Assembly: GCA_964487505.1 (NCBI GenBank)
Contig: CAZARD010000008.1
Span: forward strand, 10,238-74,237
Length of the DNA: 64,000 bases
Direction: 5' to 3'
Source: JAFDVJ01 sp964487505
Lineage (GTDB): Bacteria > Acidobacteriota > Blastocatellia > Pyrinomonadales > Pyrinomonadaceae
Shown here one piece after another: positions 1 through 7,822 of the stretch. The notes under the pieces are model-generated. The model made no database searches and was not told the origin of the DNA. It was given only the letters and a program-made list of their open reading frames with translations. Every line of letters begins with the position of its first letter. Within the stretch, counting starts at the first letter, position 1. The position numbers and the translations under genes are program-made.

Positions 1-113
1 GGCTCGGGGACGCGGTTCGCGAGGTCAAGTCTCTCTATCCGACCGTCGATATGCGTCGGACTTTCATATTCTACGGCGATCCGACACTCCGACTTATCGA
101 TCGCGGAAACTAG
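1..113 (+). CDS. C-terminal end of a protein cut by the left edge
   Basis: An open frame entering from the left edge (codons in phase with base 3) ends at TAG 111-113. The visible 36 residues end in FIFYGDPTLRLIDRGN. A 'YGDPTLRL' tail is often seen at the C-terminus of secreted caspase-fold cysteine peptidases (C25/gingipain or CHAT type), but too little is present to assign it. Its stop shares the palindrome CTAG (110-113) with the stop of the convergent gene on the other strand, so the two genes meet with a 4-base overlap. Confidence 0.5.
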   Translation, partial: LGDAVREVKSLYPTVDMRRTFIFYGDPTLRLIDRGN

Positions 114-562
114 CCGAGGATCTCTTTGATCGCCGCTTCGAAGACCTCGATCTTCCGTTTCGCCGATTTGACGTCCGGATGGTCCTCTTTGTAGTCGCGC
201 TGCAGTTTCCACCATTCGGTTTCCGCCTGCGCTTTGCGGACCATCAGTTTGCCGAGCGCGACCGAAAGTTTCGGGATGTCGGCGGGCGCGACGGCCAGTA
301 GCCGGTCGATCTCTTTTTGGACGAAATCCAGTTCGGCGCGGATCAATTGCGCCGGCGGATACTCTTCGGTGTATTCGACGAGCATCGACTCAAGATCCGC
401 GGTCAACTCGGCCTTTCGCAACAGGACTTCCGAAAAAGCGCCCGTCGCCCGGACCGGCGAGACCGCCGGCGCCGGCGTTTTCGGCTTGACCTGAGCCGCG
501 GCGGCTAACGCACAACCAAGAAGCATCGCCAGTATCAATATCGATTTCATCATTTGTTTCAA
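110..562 (-). CDS. small secreted helical protein with duplicated motif
   Basis: The protein has 150 residues. The first ~24 form a signal peptide: Lys residues, then the hydrophobic core ILILAMLLGCALAAAA and a likely cut near AAA-Q. The mature part is mostly helical and contains two similar segments, around residues 62-89 (VEYTEEYPPAQLIRAELDF) and 119-149 (QRDYKEDHPDVKSAKRKIE). Both follow a Tyr-x(2)-[DE]-x-Pro-x(3)-[KR]-x(2)-[IL]-like pattern. The 'Y..HP.V' helix start also occurs in Wzz/GumC chain-length proteins, but no membrane helices like theirs are present. Function is unknown. It lies downstream of dusB and a tiny ORF on the same strand. Confidence 0.8.
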   Translation of the reverse strand: MKQMMKSILILAMLLGCALAAAAQVKPKTPAPAVSPVRATGAFSEVLLRKAELTADLESMLVEYTEEYPPAQLIRAELDFVQKEIDRLLAVAPADIPKLSVALGKLMVRKAQAETEWWKLQRDYKEDHPDVKSAKRKIEVFEAAIKEILG

Positions 563-578
563 CCCAAATTACGCGTTG

Positions 579-755
579 TTAATTCCATCGCGGATTCTTG
601 ACGGGTTTCGGACTGCCTGACATTGCGCCCTTTGCGTTCTTCGCTTGGAAATGTGCCTGTTCGGCGAGGGCTTTCCCGTCCCCCTCGCGTAAGCCCGCTA
701 CGATCGTAGCGGCGACAATCATTAGAACTGCCTTGAACGCGACATCCCGGATCAA
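579..755 (-). CDS. possible 58-aa membrane-anchored small protein (TTG start)
   Basis: A short frame begins at TTG 753-755, which overlaps the TGA stop of dusB (752-754), and ends at TAA 579-581. The predicted 58 residues have a hydrophobic N-terminal stretch (AVLMIVAATIVAGL) followed by a polar tail rich in Ala, Lys and Gln. Stop-start overlap and plausible composition argue for translation coupled to dusB. No strong ribosome binding site is visible and no family is recognised. It fills the otherwise empty 190 bases between dusB and the next gene. Confidence 0.35.
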   Translation of the reverse strand: MIRDVAFKAVLMIVAATIVAGLREGDGKALAEQAHFQAKNAKGAMSGSPKPVKNPRWN

Positions 756-1831
756 GCTGCGGACGCGCAGGATTCCGCGTCTTCGTCAAACGCGTCGCAA
801 GATTCGATCTCCAGATCGCGGTCGGCCTCGGTCACTCCGTCGCCGAAAGTGTTCCTCGCCCGCAGGGTCTCGAAATAGACCGAGATGTTCTCAAGGATCT
901 CGTCGGCCGAATGTGAATGATAAAGCGTTTGCCGGAACTGCGCTCCGCCAACCAGCCCTTTCGTAAACTGCCCGGCGAGCTGTTTCATCTTGCCGAGCGC
1001 GACGATCTCGGGCATTTCCTCCCGCAGCATTTCGAAGAATTCGAGCAGAACTGCCTTTTTCTCTTCGATATCCGGCTGATACGGCTCGCGCCCGGCGAGA
1101 ACGTCTGCGAACTGCCGGAAGATCCACGGATTCTGCATCGCCCCGCGCCCGATAAGAACTCCGTCGACGCCGGAATCAATCCATTTCTGCATTCCGTACG
1201 ACACAGTGGTGATGTCGCCGTTGCCCGAAACCGGGATGTCGACCGCCTTTTTCACGGCCCGGATCAGGTTCCAGTCGGCAAGCCCCTTGTAGCCCTGTTC
1301 TTTCGTGCGGCCGTGGACCTGGATATGCTCGACGCCGCAATCGACGGCCATCTTCGCGACTTCGACGGCATTGATCGTCGAGTCGGAATAGCCGACACGC
1401 ATCTTCAGTGTCAACGGGATCGTAATCGCCTTCTTGATCTCCTTCAAAATCGTTTCAAGCCTTGGAAGATCGCGCAGTAATCCCGATCCGCCTCCGTGTT
1501 TGACGACCTTCGGCGCGGGGCATCCGCAATTCACGTCAAGGATGTCGGCGCCGACCTCTTCGGCCATCTCGGCCCCCATCCGCATCCTTTCGGGCTGGCC
1601 GCCGAAGATCTGCACCGCGAACGGCCTTTCCTCTTCGTCAAACCTCATCTGCCGTTTCGACTTCGGATTATGCCGGGTCAGGCCTTCGACCGAGATGAAT
1701 TCGGAAACGACCAGTCCGACCCCGCCGCGCCGCTTGATCAGACGCCGGAATGTATAGTCGGTCACGCCCGCCATCGGCGAAAGGATCAAGGGCGGGTCGA
1801 TGTCGATATGTCTGATCTTGAACGGACGCAT
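752..1831 (-). CDS. dusB: tRNA-dihydrouridine synthase (DusB family)
   Basis: This is a 359-residue FMN enzyme that reduces uridines in the D-loop of tRNA with NADPH. The N-terminal signature LSPMAGVTDYTFR (18-29) is the usual barrel start of Dus proteins. NCGCPAPKV (101-109) carries the catalytic acid Cys104. GNGDI and the GVLIGRGAMQNPWIF segment are the FMN-phosphate loops. Length and order match DusB/NifR3. The C-terminal ~25 residues are acidic and Cys/Ala-rich and look like lineage-specific padding. It is the first gene of a minus-strand group; immediately upstream lies the heptamer-repeat region with an assembly gap. Confidence 0.95.
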   Translation of the reverse strand: MRPFKIRHIDIDPPLILSPMAGVTDYTFRRLIKRRGGVGLVVSEFISVEGLTRHNPKSKRQMRFDEEERPFAVQIFGGQPERMRMGAEMAEEVGADILDVNCGCPAPKVVKHGGGSGLLRDLPRLETILKEIKKAITIPLTLKMRVGYSDSTINAVEVAKMAVDCGVEHIQVHGRTKEQGYKGLADWNLIRAVKKAVDIPVSGNGDITTVSYGMQKWIDSGVDGVLIGRGAMQNPWIFRQFADVLAGREPYQPDIEEKKAVLLEFFEMLREEMPEIVALGKMKQLAGQFTKGLVGGAQFRQTLYHSHSADEILENISVYFETLRARNTFGDGVTEADRDLEIESCDAFDEDAESCASAA

Positions 1832-2041
1832 CGTTTTGATTTGCGATTTGCGATTCTCGATTGCCGATTTTCGATTTGCTCAAGTTNNNNNNNNNNNNNN
1901 NNNNNNNNNNNNNNNNNNNNNNNNNNNNNNNNNNNNNNNNNNNNNNNNNNNNNNNNNNNNNNNNNNNNNNNNNNNNNNNNNNNNNNCGTTTTGATTTGCG
2001 ATTTGCGATTCTCGATTGCCGATTTTCGATTTGCTCAAGTT
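1832..2041. other. scaffold gap (100 N) with 55-bp duplicated flanks
   Basis: Bases 1887-1986 are N. Bases 1832-1886 and 1987-2041 are identical over 55 positions. The same 55-base duplication flanks the other gap in this window, so the simplest reading is two contigs overlapping by one k-mer that were joined with a fixed 100-N spacer. The true intergenic region is then 155 bases shorter. Confidence 0.85.
1838..1879. repeat. heptamer array GATTNNN x6
   Basis: Six consecutive 7-base units each begin with GATT and vary in the last three bases (TGC, TGC, CTC, GCC, TTC, TGC). The array sits between dusB and the FMN-reductase gene. A second copy appears after the N-gap (1993-2034) because of the duplicated contig end. 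Confidence 0.8.
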
Positions 2042-2061
2042 GGTCAGGGAGTTTTCGATCT

Positions 2062-2089
2062 CCAAATCCCAAATCCCAAATCCCAAATC
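2062..2089. repeat. heptamer array CCAAATC x4
   Basis: Four exact tandem copies of CCAAATC abut the stop codon of the FMN reductase gene (2090-2092). The same AAATC word, with 7-base spacing, returns at 7789-7817, 32265-32311 and 43168-43214. Confidence 0.85.
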
Positions 2090-2671
2090 CTATCGTTTCA
2101 TCTTCAGCACGAACTCGGTTAGATTGCGCCCGAGGTCTTCGAGCTTGCCCCGGATGAAATCGTCTTTCGGAAACCCATTCTCGTCGAACGCTTCGTGCGA
2201 GCGGCCGACGCAAAAATCTTCGGGCAGGACGTGGACGCCCATCGTTCCGAGTATCGACCGAACGTTCGGCAACGCGCGGATACCTCCGAGCGCGCCGGGC
2301 GAGGCCGACATCAGCGCCGCCGCCTTGCCGCCGTAGCACGCTCCGGCCTTTCGTTCGCCGTGCGGCCGCGACGTCCAGTCGATGTAGGTTTTCAACGTCC
2401 CCGATATCCCGCTGTTGTATTCCGGCGACGAGATCAGGAAACCGTCGTGCGCGAGCATCAAAGCCTGCAACCGGATAACGTTCTCGGGAAGTCCCTCGGC
2501 GGTTTCGAGATCGCCGTCGTAGAGCGGCACCGGAAAATCGCGCAGATCGATGTAAGTTACTTCAGCGCCGGCAGCCCGCGCGCCTTCGACGGCCGCGAGG
2601 ACCGTCTTCTTGTTCGTGGAATCCCTTCGCAGAGCCCCGGCAAAAGCCAGAATCTTCGGTTGATAAGTCAT
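2090..2671 (-). CDS. NADPH-dependent FMN reductase family protein
   Basis: This is a 193-residue flavodoxin-fold oxidoreductase of the FMN_red (PF03358) type, similar to chromate/quinone reductases. FAGALRRDSTNKK (10-22) is the phosphate loop that binds FMN. SSPEYNSGISGTLKTYIDW is the diagnostic 'PEYN' flavin-contacting motif. SPGALGG follows in the expected place. It should act in the cytosol, moving electrons from NAD(P)H to quinones, FMN or oxidised metals; the substrate cannot be told from sequence. It is on the same strand as dusB and separated from it by the repeat region. Confidence 0.9.
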   Translation of the reverse strand: MTYQPKILAFAGALRRDSTNKKTVLAAVEGARAAGAEVTYIDLRDFPVPLYDGDLETAEGLPENVIRLQALMLAHDGFLISSPEYNSGISGTLKTYIDWTSRPHGERKAGACYGGKAAALMSASPGALGGIRALPNVRSILGTMGVHVLPEDFCVGRSHEAFDENGFPKDDFIRGKLEDLGRNLTEFVLKMKR

Positions 2672-2766
2672 TGCGATTTAGATTACACGTTCGGCGACGA
2701 TTATTTCAAACAAGTTTGGAGACAACGCGGGCGGTCGATATAATCACGATTGTCCGAAGCGCGAGA

Positions 2767-3273
2767 ATGATCAAACAGTTCGAGAACCTTGAGCCGAAAA
2801 TCGATCCGGCGGCCTTCATCGCGGAGAACGCCGTCGTCATCGGCGATGTCGAGATCGGGAAAGACGCCAGCATCTGGTACAACTGCGTCTTGCGCGGCGA
2901 CGTCAATTTCATAAGGATCGGCGCGCGGACGAACATCCAGGACGGGACGATCATTCACGTTTCGCGCGGTGAAATGTACCCGACGGTCGTCGAGGAAGAG
3001 GTCACGGTCGGACACAGCGCGACGCTCCACGGCTGTCACATCGGAAGGGGATCGTTGATCGGGATCGGTTCGATCATCCTCGACGGCGCCCGGATCGGCC
3101 GAAATTCACTGATCGCCGCCGGGAGTCTCGTGACGCCTGATACGATTATTCCGGAAGGTTCTTTCGTGCTCGGAAGTCCGGCGCGAGTGAAACGGGAAAT
3201 GACGGCAGATGAGATCGAAGGCATTCAGAGATTCTGGCGAAATTATGTTGAGCTGATCGAAAAGTATGTCTAA
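2767..3273 (+). CDS. gamma-class carbonic anhydrase family protein
   Basis: This is a 168-residue left-handed beta-helix protein of the CamH/YrdA/PaaY type. Hexapeptide repeats run through it (IGDVEIGKDASIW, VGHSATLHGCHIGRGSLIGIGS). The zinc ligands are His64, His83 and His88, and RGDVNFIRIGARTNIQDG contains the conserved Arg/Asp/Gln. Catalysis (CO2 hydration) is plausible but not certain, because many homologues are inactive when assayed. The start at ATG 2767 fits the family N-terminus; the upstream in-frame extension looks non-coding. It is divergent from the FMN reductase. Confidence 0.9.
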   Translation: MIKQFENLEPKIDPAAFIAENAVVIGDVEIGKDASIWYNCVLRGDVNFIRIGARTNIQDGTIIHVSRGEMYPTVVEEEVTVGHSATLHGCHIGRGSLIGIGSIILDGARIGRNSLIAAGSLVTPDTIIPEGSFVLGSPARVKREMTADEIEGIQRFWRNYVELIEKYV

Positions 3274-3465
3274 GGGGAAACGCCGGCTTGCGATTGTCGG
3301 ATGCTTCTCGGCTTCGAATCGTACTGAATGCGGCGTCGGGCCCGATTTCGACCAGCTGTGGCGGGACACTAGGGACTCCTCAGGCCTTTGATTCAGACGG
3401 GTTGCGGGTTTCGGCTTAGACTTCGGTCTTGTCCGACGGCCGTGTGCGACCCGGCATTCCAGTTT

Positions 3466-4797
3466 ATGAGCAAAACGCAACCGGCGCGCGGAATGCGCGA
3501 TTTTTTGCCGAAGGATGTCCGCAGACGCGATTTCGTCATCGGCGTGATAAAGGAAGTTTACGAGTCCTACGGATTCGAGCCGCTCGAAACCCCGTCGGTC
3601 GAAAACCTCGAAACTTTGACGGGCAAATACGGCGAGGAAGGGAATCAGCTTATCTTCAAGATCCTCAAGCGCGGCGAGGCGCTCGATCTTTCGAAGGGCG
3701 AGAAGGGCCTCGCCGATCTCGCGCTGCGTTACGACCTGACCGTGCCGCTGGCCCGCGTCGTCGCGAACTACCGAAACGAGTTGCCGAAGTTCTTCAAGCG
3801 CTACCAGATCCAGCCTGTGTGGCGGGCCGACCGCCCGGCGCGCGGACGTTTCCGCGAGTTCTACCAGTGCGATGTCGATGCCATCGGATCGAGATCGATG
3901 ATCGTCGAGGCAGAGTTGATCGCCGCTGTCAGCGAGATTCTCAAACGGCTTGGATTCGCGGATTTCACGGTCAAGTTGAACAGCCGGAAGATCTTGACAG
4001 AAATGCTCGATAACGCGGGGGTCGTCTCCGACAAGCATTCGGATGCGCTCATCGCGATCGACAAACTCGATAAGATCGGCCAAGACGGAGTGGCGAAGGA
4101 ATTCGCCGAAAGAGGTATCTCGTCCGGCTGCGCGGAAAAGATTCTCGAACTGTTCGCGCGGTTCGCGCGGGCCGGCAATGAAGAGACCGTCGCCATTCTC
4201 GCGGAATTCGCGAGTCAGTCGACCCTTGCCGATCTCTGCCGGATCGTCGAACTCGCGCCCGACTCGCCGATCGCGATCGACCCGAGCCTCGCGCGCGGTC
4301 TCTCGTATTACACCGGCGCGATCTTTGAGATCTCGGTCCCGGACCTCGCCGGATCGCTGGGTGGAGGCGGGCGATACGACGGGCTGATCGGGATGTTCGG
4401 CAAGGAACAGATCCCGGCGTGCGGTTTCTCGCTCGGGCTCGAGCGGATCCTTGTCGTAATGGACGAACGCGGCATGTTCCCGGAATCGCTTGATTCTGCG
4501 TCGGCAGACGTCGTCGTGACGGTCTGGTCCGAAGAGACCGCCGCCGAATCCCTCAAACTGGCCGCTGCGATCAGGTCTGCGGGCCTGCGCGTTCTGGTTT
4601 ATCCGGAAGCCGACAAACTCGGAAAACAGTTCAAGTACGCCGGGCAGATCGGCGTACGGTACGTGTGCGTTGTCGGCGAATCGGAACTCGCCGAAGGCAC
4701 CGTGACCCTGAAGAATATGGTGTCGGGAGATCAGATGACTGTCAGAATGGACGAGATGCTCGCAGAACCGGATCGTTTCTTCCGATCGGCCGACTAA
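3466..4797 (+). CDS. hisS: histidine--tRNA ligase
   Basis: This class II synthetase has 443 residues counted from ATG 3466, where the family N-terminus (PARGMRDFLPKDVRRR) begins. Motif 1 lies near residues 30-60. Motif 2 (FFKRYQIQPVWRADRPARGR-FREFYQ) binds ATP. The histidine loop RGLSYYTGAIFE and motif 3 (GFSLGLERIL) are intact. The C-terminal ~95 residues form the anticodon-binding fold. It charges tRNA-His in the cytosol. The 192 bases upstream hold no recognisable RNA element. A four-unit AGCT heptamer array begins one base after the stop. Confidence 0.95.
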   Translation: MSKTQPARGMRDFLPKDVRRRDFVIGVIKEVYESYGFEPLETPSVENLETLTGKYGEEGNQLIFKILKRGEALDLSKGEKGLADLALRYDLTVPLARVVANYRNELPKFFKRYQIQPVWRADRPARGRFREFYQCDVDAIGSRSMIVEAELIAAVSEILKRLGFADFTVKLNSRKILTEMLDNAGVVSDKHSDALIAIDKLDKIGQDGVAKEFAERGISSGCAEKILELFARFARAGNEETVAILAEFASQSTLADLCRIVELAPDSPIAIDPSLARGLSYYTGAIFEISVPDLAGSLGGGGRYDGLIGMFGKEQIPACGFSLGLERILVVMDERGMFPESLDSASADVVVTVWSEETAAESLKLAAAIRSAGLRVLVYPEADKLGKQFKYAGQIGVRYVCVVGESELAEGTVTLKNMVSGDQMTVRMDEMLAEPDRFFRSAD

Positions 4798-4798
4798 C

Positions 4799-4826
4799 AG
4801 CTGAGAGCTATCAGCTAATAGCTAGG
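4799..4826. repeat. heptamer array AGCTNNN x4
   Basis: Four 7-base units, AGCTGAG, AGCTATC, AGCTAAT and AGCTAGG, follow the hisS stop directly. Only the AGCT core is constant. No T-run follows, so it does not look like a standard terminator. Confidence 0.7.
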
Positions 4827-4859
4827 CATTGGAGAAAGTTGGAATCGCAAAACCATTGA

Positions 4860-5735
4860 ATGAGTTCCGAGACTATTGACCAAACCATCGAACGATACGT
4901 CGCGGACGGATTTCGCCTCGAAATGATATTTCCCGCCGATTCGCCCCGTATTGCCGAACTCAGCCGCGGCGACGAGCGGATTCGCGTCGAATCTCCACAA
5001 ACGGCGCCGCGCGATGGCGAATGGCACGTCGGACGCGCCGGGATGGAGTACCGCGATCTGATCCCCGACCGGCTCGGCGGGCGCGTCATCGCGTCGCACA
5101 TTCGGATTCCGATGGGCGGGCCGATCCCCGATTACGTCCATTATCATCACGTTTCGTTCCAGATCATCTATTGTCTTTCGGGCAGCGCCCGTTTGGTCTA
5201 CGAGGACCAGGGCGGGCCGTTCGAGTTTCAGGCCGGCGATTGCGTTCTTCAGCCGCCGGGGATTCGGCACCGGGTGCTTGAATGCTCCGACGGGTTCGAG
5301 GTCTTCGAGGTCGCCGCGCCGGCCGAGCATCCGACGTTCGTCGAGCATACGTTCGATCTTCCGACCCCGAAGATCGATCGGGAGCGGGATTTTGGCGGTC
5401 AGAGGTTCGTACACTGCCACGCCGGTCGAGGGGAATCCGTCGGATCGAAGGGGTTGTTGCGACGTGAAACCGCGATCTTCAACGCCAGCGGCGGCGCCGG
5501 CGACGTTTACATTCTTTCGAGCGACGACGGCGGCGCGTTCTCAGGATTCCGGCCCAATTATGTTGCGGTCGTTTTCGTTTCTTCGGGCGCCGCACGGTGC
5601 GCGCCGCGTAAGTTCGAGCAGGGCGATGCGCTTGTTCTTGAAGACACGAACGGCATCGAGGTCTTTCTTGAGCCCGGCACGGAACTGGCGGTTGTGGAGA
5701 TCGGCGCTGATCACTCGAGAACTTCGAAATCCTGA
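4860..5735 (+). CDS. cupin-domain protein
   Basis: The protein has 291 residues and no signal peptide. The N-terminal half holds a clear cupin: HYHH at 94-97 and Glu/Gly in the first motif, then GDCVLQPPGIRHRVLE (126-141) as the second motif. These supply the usual two or three His for a metal. The C-terminal half may be a second, degenerate cupin (FVSSGAARCAPRKFEQGDALVLED). Enzymatic role is unknown; bicupins include dioxygenases and isomerases of small acids or sugars. Its 3' end overlaps the convergent gene on the other strand by 25 bases. Confidence 0.8.
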   Translation: MSSETIDQTIERYVADGFRLEMIFPADSPRIAELSRGDERIRVESPQTAPRDGEWHVGRAGMEYRDLIPDRLGGRVIASHIRIPMGGPIPDYVHYHHVSFQIIYCLSGSARLVYEDQGGPFEFQAGDCVLQPPGIRHRVLECSDGFEVFEVAAPAEHPTFVEHTFDLPTPKIDRERDFGGQRFVHCHAGRGESVGSKGLLRRETAIFNASGGAGDVYILSSDDGGAFSGFRPNYVAVVFVSSGAARCAPRKFEQGDALVLEDTNGIEVFLEPGTELAVVEIGADHSRTSKS

Positions 5736-6505
5736 TACCACATCACCGGCTGCGTTTTGCTGACCTGCCGCTGGAACTTCAGGCGAACGCGCGAAGAATC
5801 GTCGGTACCCGATTTCTCTTTCAGAAGATCGAGCAAGCCGCTGCTCCGTTCGTCCGCAAAAACCTCAAAACTGATGGTCTTGTCCGGAAAAACCCCTTTT
5901 GCTACGCTGAGAATTTCAAACTCAAAAACATAGCTCAGCCGGCGTTTGCCGGTCGCGCGCGCGTTCTTGCAGACCGCATCCAGCCATACCTCGCGGTAGA
6001 GCTTTCCCGCCTTTTCAAACGACTTGAGCAATCGTTGGTCGCCGCGCGGATCGTTCGCAGGGTTTTTCGGTGCCAGCGGCGGATAGTCCAGTTCAAAAAG
6101 CAGGGACGGCGGATACTGGCCGAGCGGCGCGACATCGACGGCGACGCCTTTGAACTCCGCCATCGAGTAGCCATCGAACAAGGCTCCGACATAGATCGCC
6201 TCGTTTCCCGCGAAGACCGCGAATGGAAGTCCCCGTTTCGGAATCTTCATCCGGCGCAGACGCTCGGTGGCGAAGTAATCGAGAATGATCCGGTGTTGAT
6301 CGGCGTCATACCGAAGTACATCGCTCTCACAAAGGAGTGGCGTCGGGCCGGGCCGCAGCTTGGCAAGGTTTATGGCCTGAAGCTCTTCAGATCGATATTT
6401 CGCCGGCAAACGATAAAGCCGAAACTCCTGCGCTTCCGTCTCCGCGGACGATGCGAGTATTAGCACGACAAGAATGGCGCAGGCGAAAAAGAACTTCGTC
6501 AACAT
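5711..6505 (-). CDS. secreted protein of unknown function
   Basis: The start is set at 6505, where a good signal peptide begins (MLTKFFFACAILVVLILASS, cut near AEA-Q); 264 residues result. The mature protein is mixed alpha/beta with no known motif. It contains many aromatic residues (YRLPAKYRSEEL, LFELDYPPLAPKNP) and a Cys in LLCESDV plus another in DAVCKNAR that could pair after export. Its 3' end runs 25 bases into the cupin gene on the opposite strand. It is divergent from a secreted Tyr-phosphatase, with 168 bases between them. Confidence 0.8.
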   Translation of the reverse strand: MLTKFFFACAILVVLILASSAETEAQEFRLYRLPAKYRSEELQAINLAKLRPGPTPLLCESDVLRYDADQHRIILDYFATERLRRMKIPKRGLPFAVFAGNEAIYVGALFDGYSMAEFKGVAVDVAPLGQYPPSLLFELDYPPLAPKNPANDPRGDQRLLKSFEKAGKLYREVWLDAVCKNARATGKRRLSYVFEFEILSVAKGVFPDKTISFEVFADERSSGLLDLLKEKSGTDDSSRVRLKFQRQVSKTQPVMWYQDFEVLE

Positions 6506-6673
6506 ATGATCACGGACGACCGACAAGTCCCTTTTTTGCGGTCCGGAAAAAATACTCCACGGCAACGGACCCTGGTTCGTTCGTCGACGGTCCGCGGTGG
6601 AACGGATTGGCGAATAGCAGGGAGCGCGGGCGAACGTTTGCCGCATCTTGCGAATCTGAAATAATCCAGAACT

Positions 6674-7231
6674 ATGAAGAGCCCGTTGGTCAAAGTATCC
6701 GTCGTCATCTCTCTGTTGTTTGTCGCCGTGGGGGCGATCCGCGTCGGCGCGCAGTCGCCGGAAAGCGGGCTTCCGAATTTCGCCAAGGTCAACGAAAAGC
6801 TCTATCGCGGCGGACAGCCGACCGTTCAGGGCTTCGACGCGCTTCGGCGGCTCGGAATCCGGACCGTCGTCGACCTTCGGGACGACGACGACCGCGCCGG
6901 GGTCGAACGCGAACGCGTGACGGCGGCCGGCATGCGGTTCGTCAACGTCCCTCTCAGCAACTGGTTCGGTCCGAAGGACACGAAGATCGACGAGGTGCTG
7001 CGGATCATCGACGCTCCCGAGAACCAGCCGGTGTTCGTCCATTGCCGCCGCGGATCGGATCGCACCGGTACCGTCATCGGGGCGTACCGAATTCTCCGCG
7101 AGGGCTGGGAGTTCAAACGCGCGATGAGCGAGGCCGAATCTTTCGGCCTCGGCTGGTGGCAGTTCTGGATGCGCGACTACCTCCGCGACCTCGCGCGCGA
7201 ACGCGGCAGACGGTCAACCGACGATCGTTAA
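6674..7231 (+). CDS. secreted dual-specificity/tyrosine phosphatase-like protein
   Basis: The protein has 185 residues with an N-terminal signal peptide (VSVVISLLFVAVGAIRVGAQ). The catalytic loop HCRRGSDRTG (123-132) supplies Cys124 and Arg130 of the CX5R phosphatase signature. VVDLRDDDD is the region around the general-acid Asp found in DSP/Siw14-like enzymes. NEKLYRGGQPT is a typical N-terminal mark of the family. Acting outside the cytoplasm, it may hydrolyse inositol phosphates, sugar phosphates or phosphoproteins. A close relative without the signal peptide is encoded at 15761-16228. Confidence 0.88.
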   Translation: MKSPLVKVSVVISLLFVAVGAIRVGAQSPESGLPNFAKVNEKLYRGGQPTVQGFDALRRLGIRTVVDLRDDDDRAGVERERVTAAGMRFVNVPLSNWFGPKDTKIDEVLRIIDAPENQPVFVHCRRGSDRTGTVIGAYRILREGWEFKRAMSEAESFGLGWWQFWMRDYLRDLARERGRRSTDDR

Positions 7232-7239
7232 GATCATCG

Positions 7240-7755
7240 TCAGGCAATCCCGGCCGATCTCAGGTATTCCTCGTCAAGTTCCTTGATCCGCGCGACGAAC
7301 TTGTCGCCGAATTCCTTCGCCATTGCCGGGTCCTTTCCAAGTTTTTCGACCCAATCCGTCGAGATCTGACTCCATTTCGGCGCGTCGATTCCGAACCTCT
7401 CGTACATCGGCTCAAACGGAACGGGACGTTTGACGTCGCCCTTCAGATCGGTGTTGATCATCGCCAGCATCTCGCAATAGTCTTCCATTGTCGCGGTCGC
7501 GCGCGGGCCTCCGTATTTCGAAAGCGCCGACTGGTAGAGCGGCATATATGCGAGAGCGACGGTAGCGGCGTGCTGCGGATCGTACATCCGGGCGTTCCAG
7601 CCGTTCATCGCCGCTTCCCAGGTCTGCCGGTCGACGCCGTTCTCGGCCGCGATCCGCGCGCAGATCTCCAGATCGCCGCCGCAATTCGCCATCTTGGCGC
7701 AAAGCTCGGCGTATCGTTCAAGCGTAATTCCTGCAATCGGTTCTAGTGAATTCAT
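7240..7755 (-). CDS. helical cytosolic protein of unknown function
   Basis: The protein has 171 residues, with a good ribosome binding site (AAGGAG) eight bases before the ATG at 7755. The sequence is all-helical. An N-terminal repeat-like unit (ITLERYAELCAKMANCGGDLE) is followed by GVDRQTWEAAMNGWNARM. That 'class by residence number then W..W..RM' pattern resembles uncharacterised DUF6620-type proteins, but the match is only by eye. There is no signal peptide or catalytic motif. It converges on the phosphatase gene with an 8-base gap and lies after the SBBP gene on the same strand. Confidence 0.85.
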   Translation of the reverse strand: MNSLEPIAGITLERYAELCAKMANCGGDLEICARIAAENGVDRQTWEAAMNGWNARMYDPQHAATVALAYMPLYQSALSKYGGPRATATMEDYCEMLAMINTDLKGDVKRPVPFEPMYERFGIDAPKWSQISTDWVEKLGKDPAMAKEFGDKFVARIKELDEEYLRSAGIA

Positions 7756-7788
7756 TATTCTCCTTCGTTTGTCCCTCTGAAATTATCA

Positions 7789-7817
7789 AAATCCCAATAT
7801 CCCAAATCGCAAATCCG
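7789..7817. repeat. AAATC-type heptamer array (degenerate)
   Basis: Units ATCCCAA, TATCCCAA, ATCGCAA and ATCCGAA form a mostly 7-base period in the short gap between the SBBP gene and the 171-aa gene. It belongs to the same word family as 2062-2089. Confidence 0.6.
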
Positions 7818-7822
7818 AAGTC

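Noticed and set aside
1496..2339. Open frames that run through the N-gap
   Set aside because: They exist only because N was read as X; the flanks are repeats and the dusB and FMN reductase genes explain the rest.
3274..3465. RNA leader (T-box or riboswitch) before hisS
   Set aside because: I looked for T-box (AGGGTGG-like) and other conserved words and saw none; small stems only.
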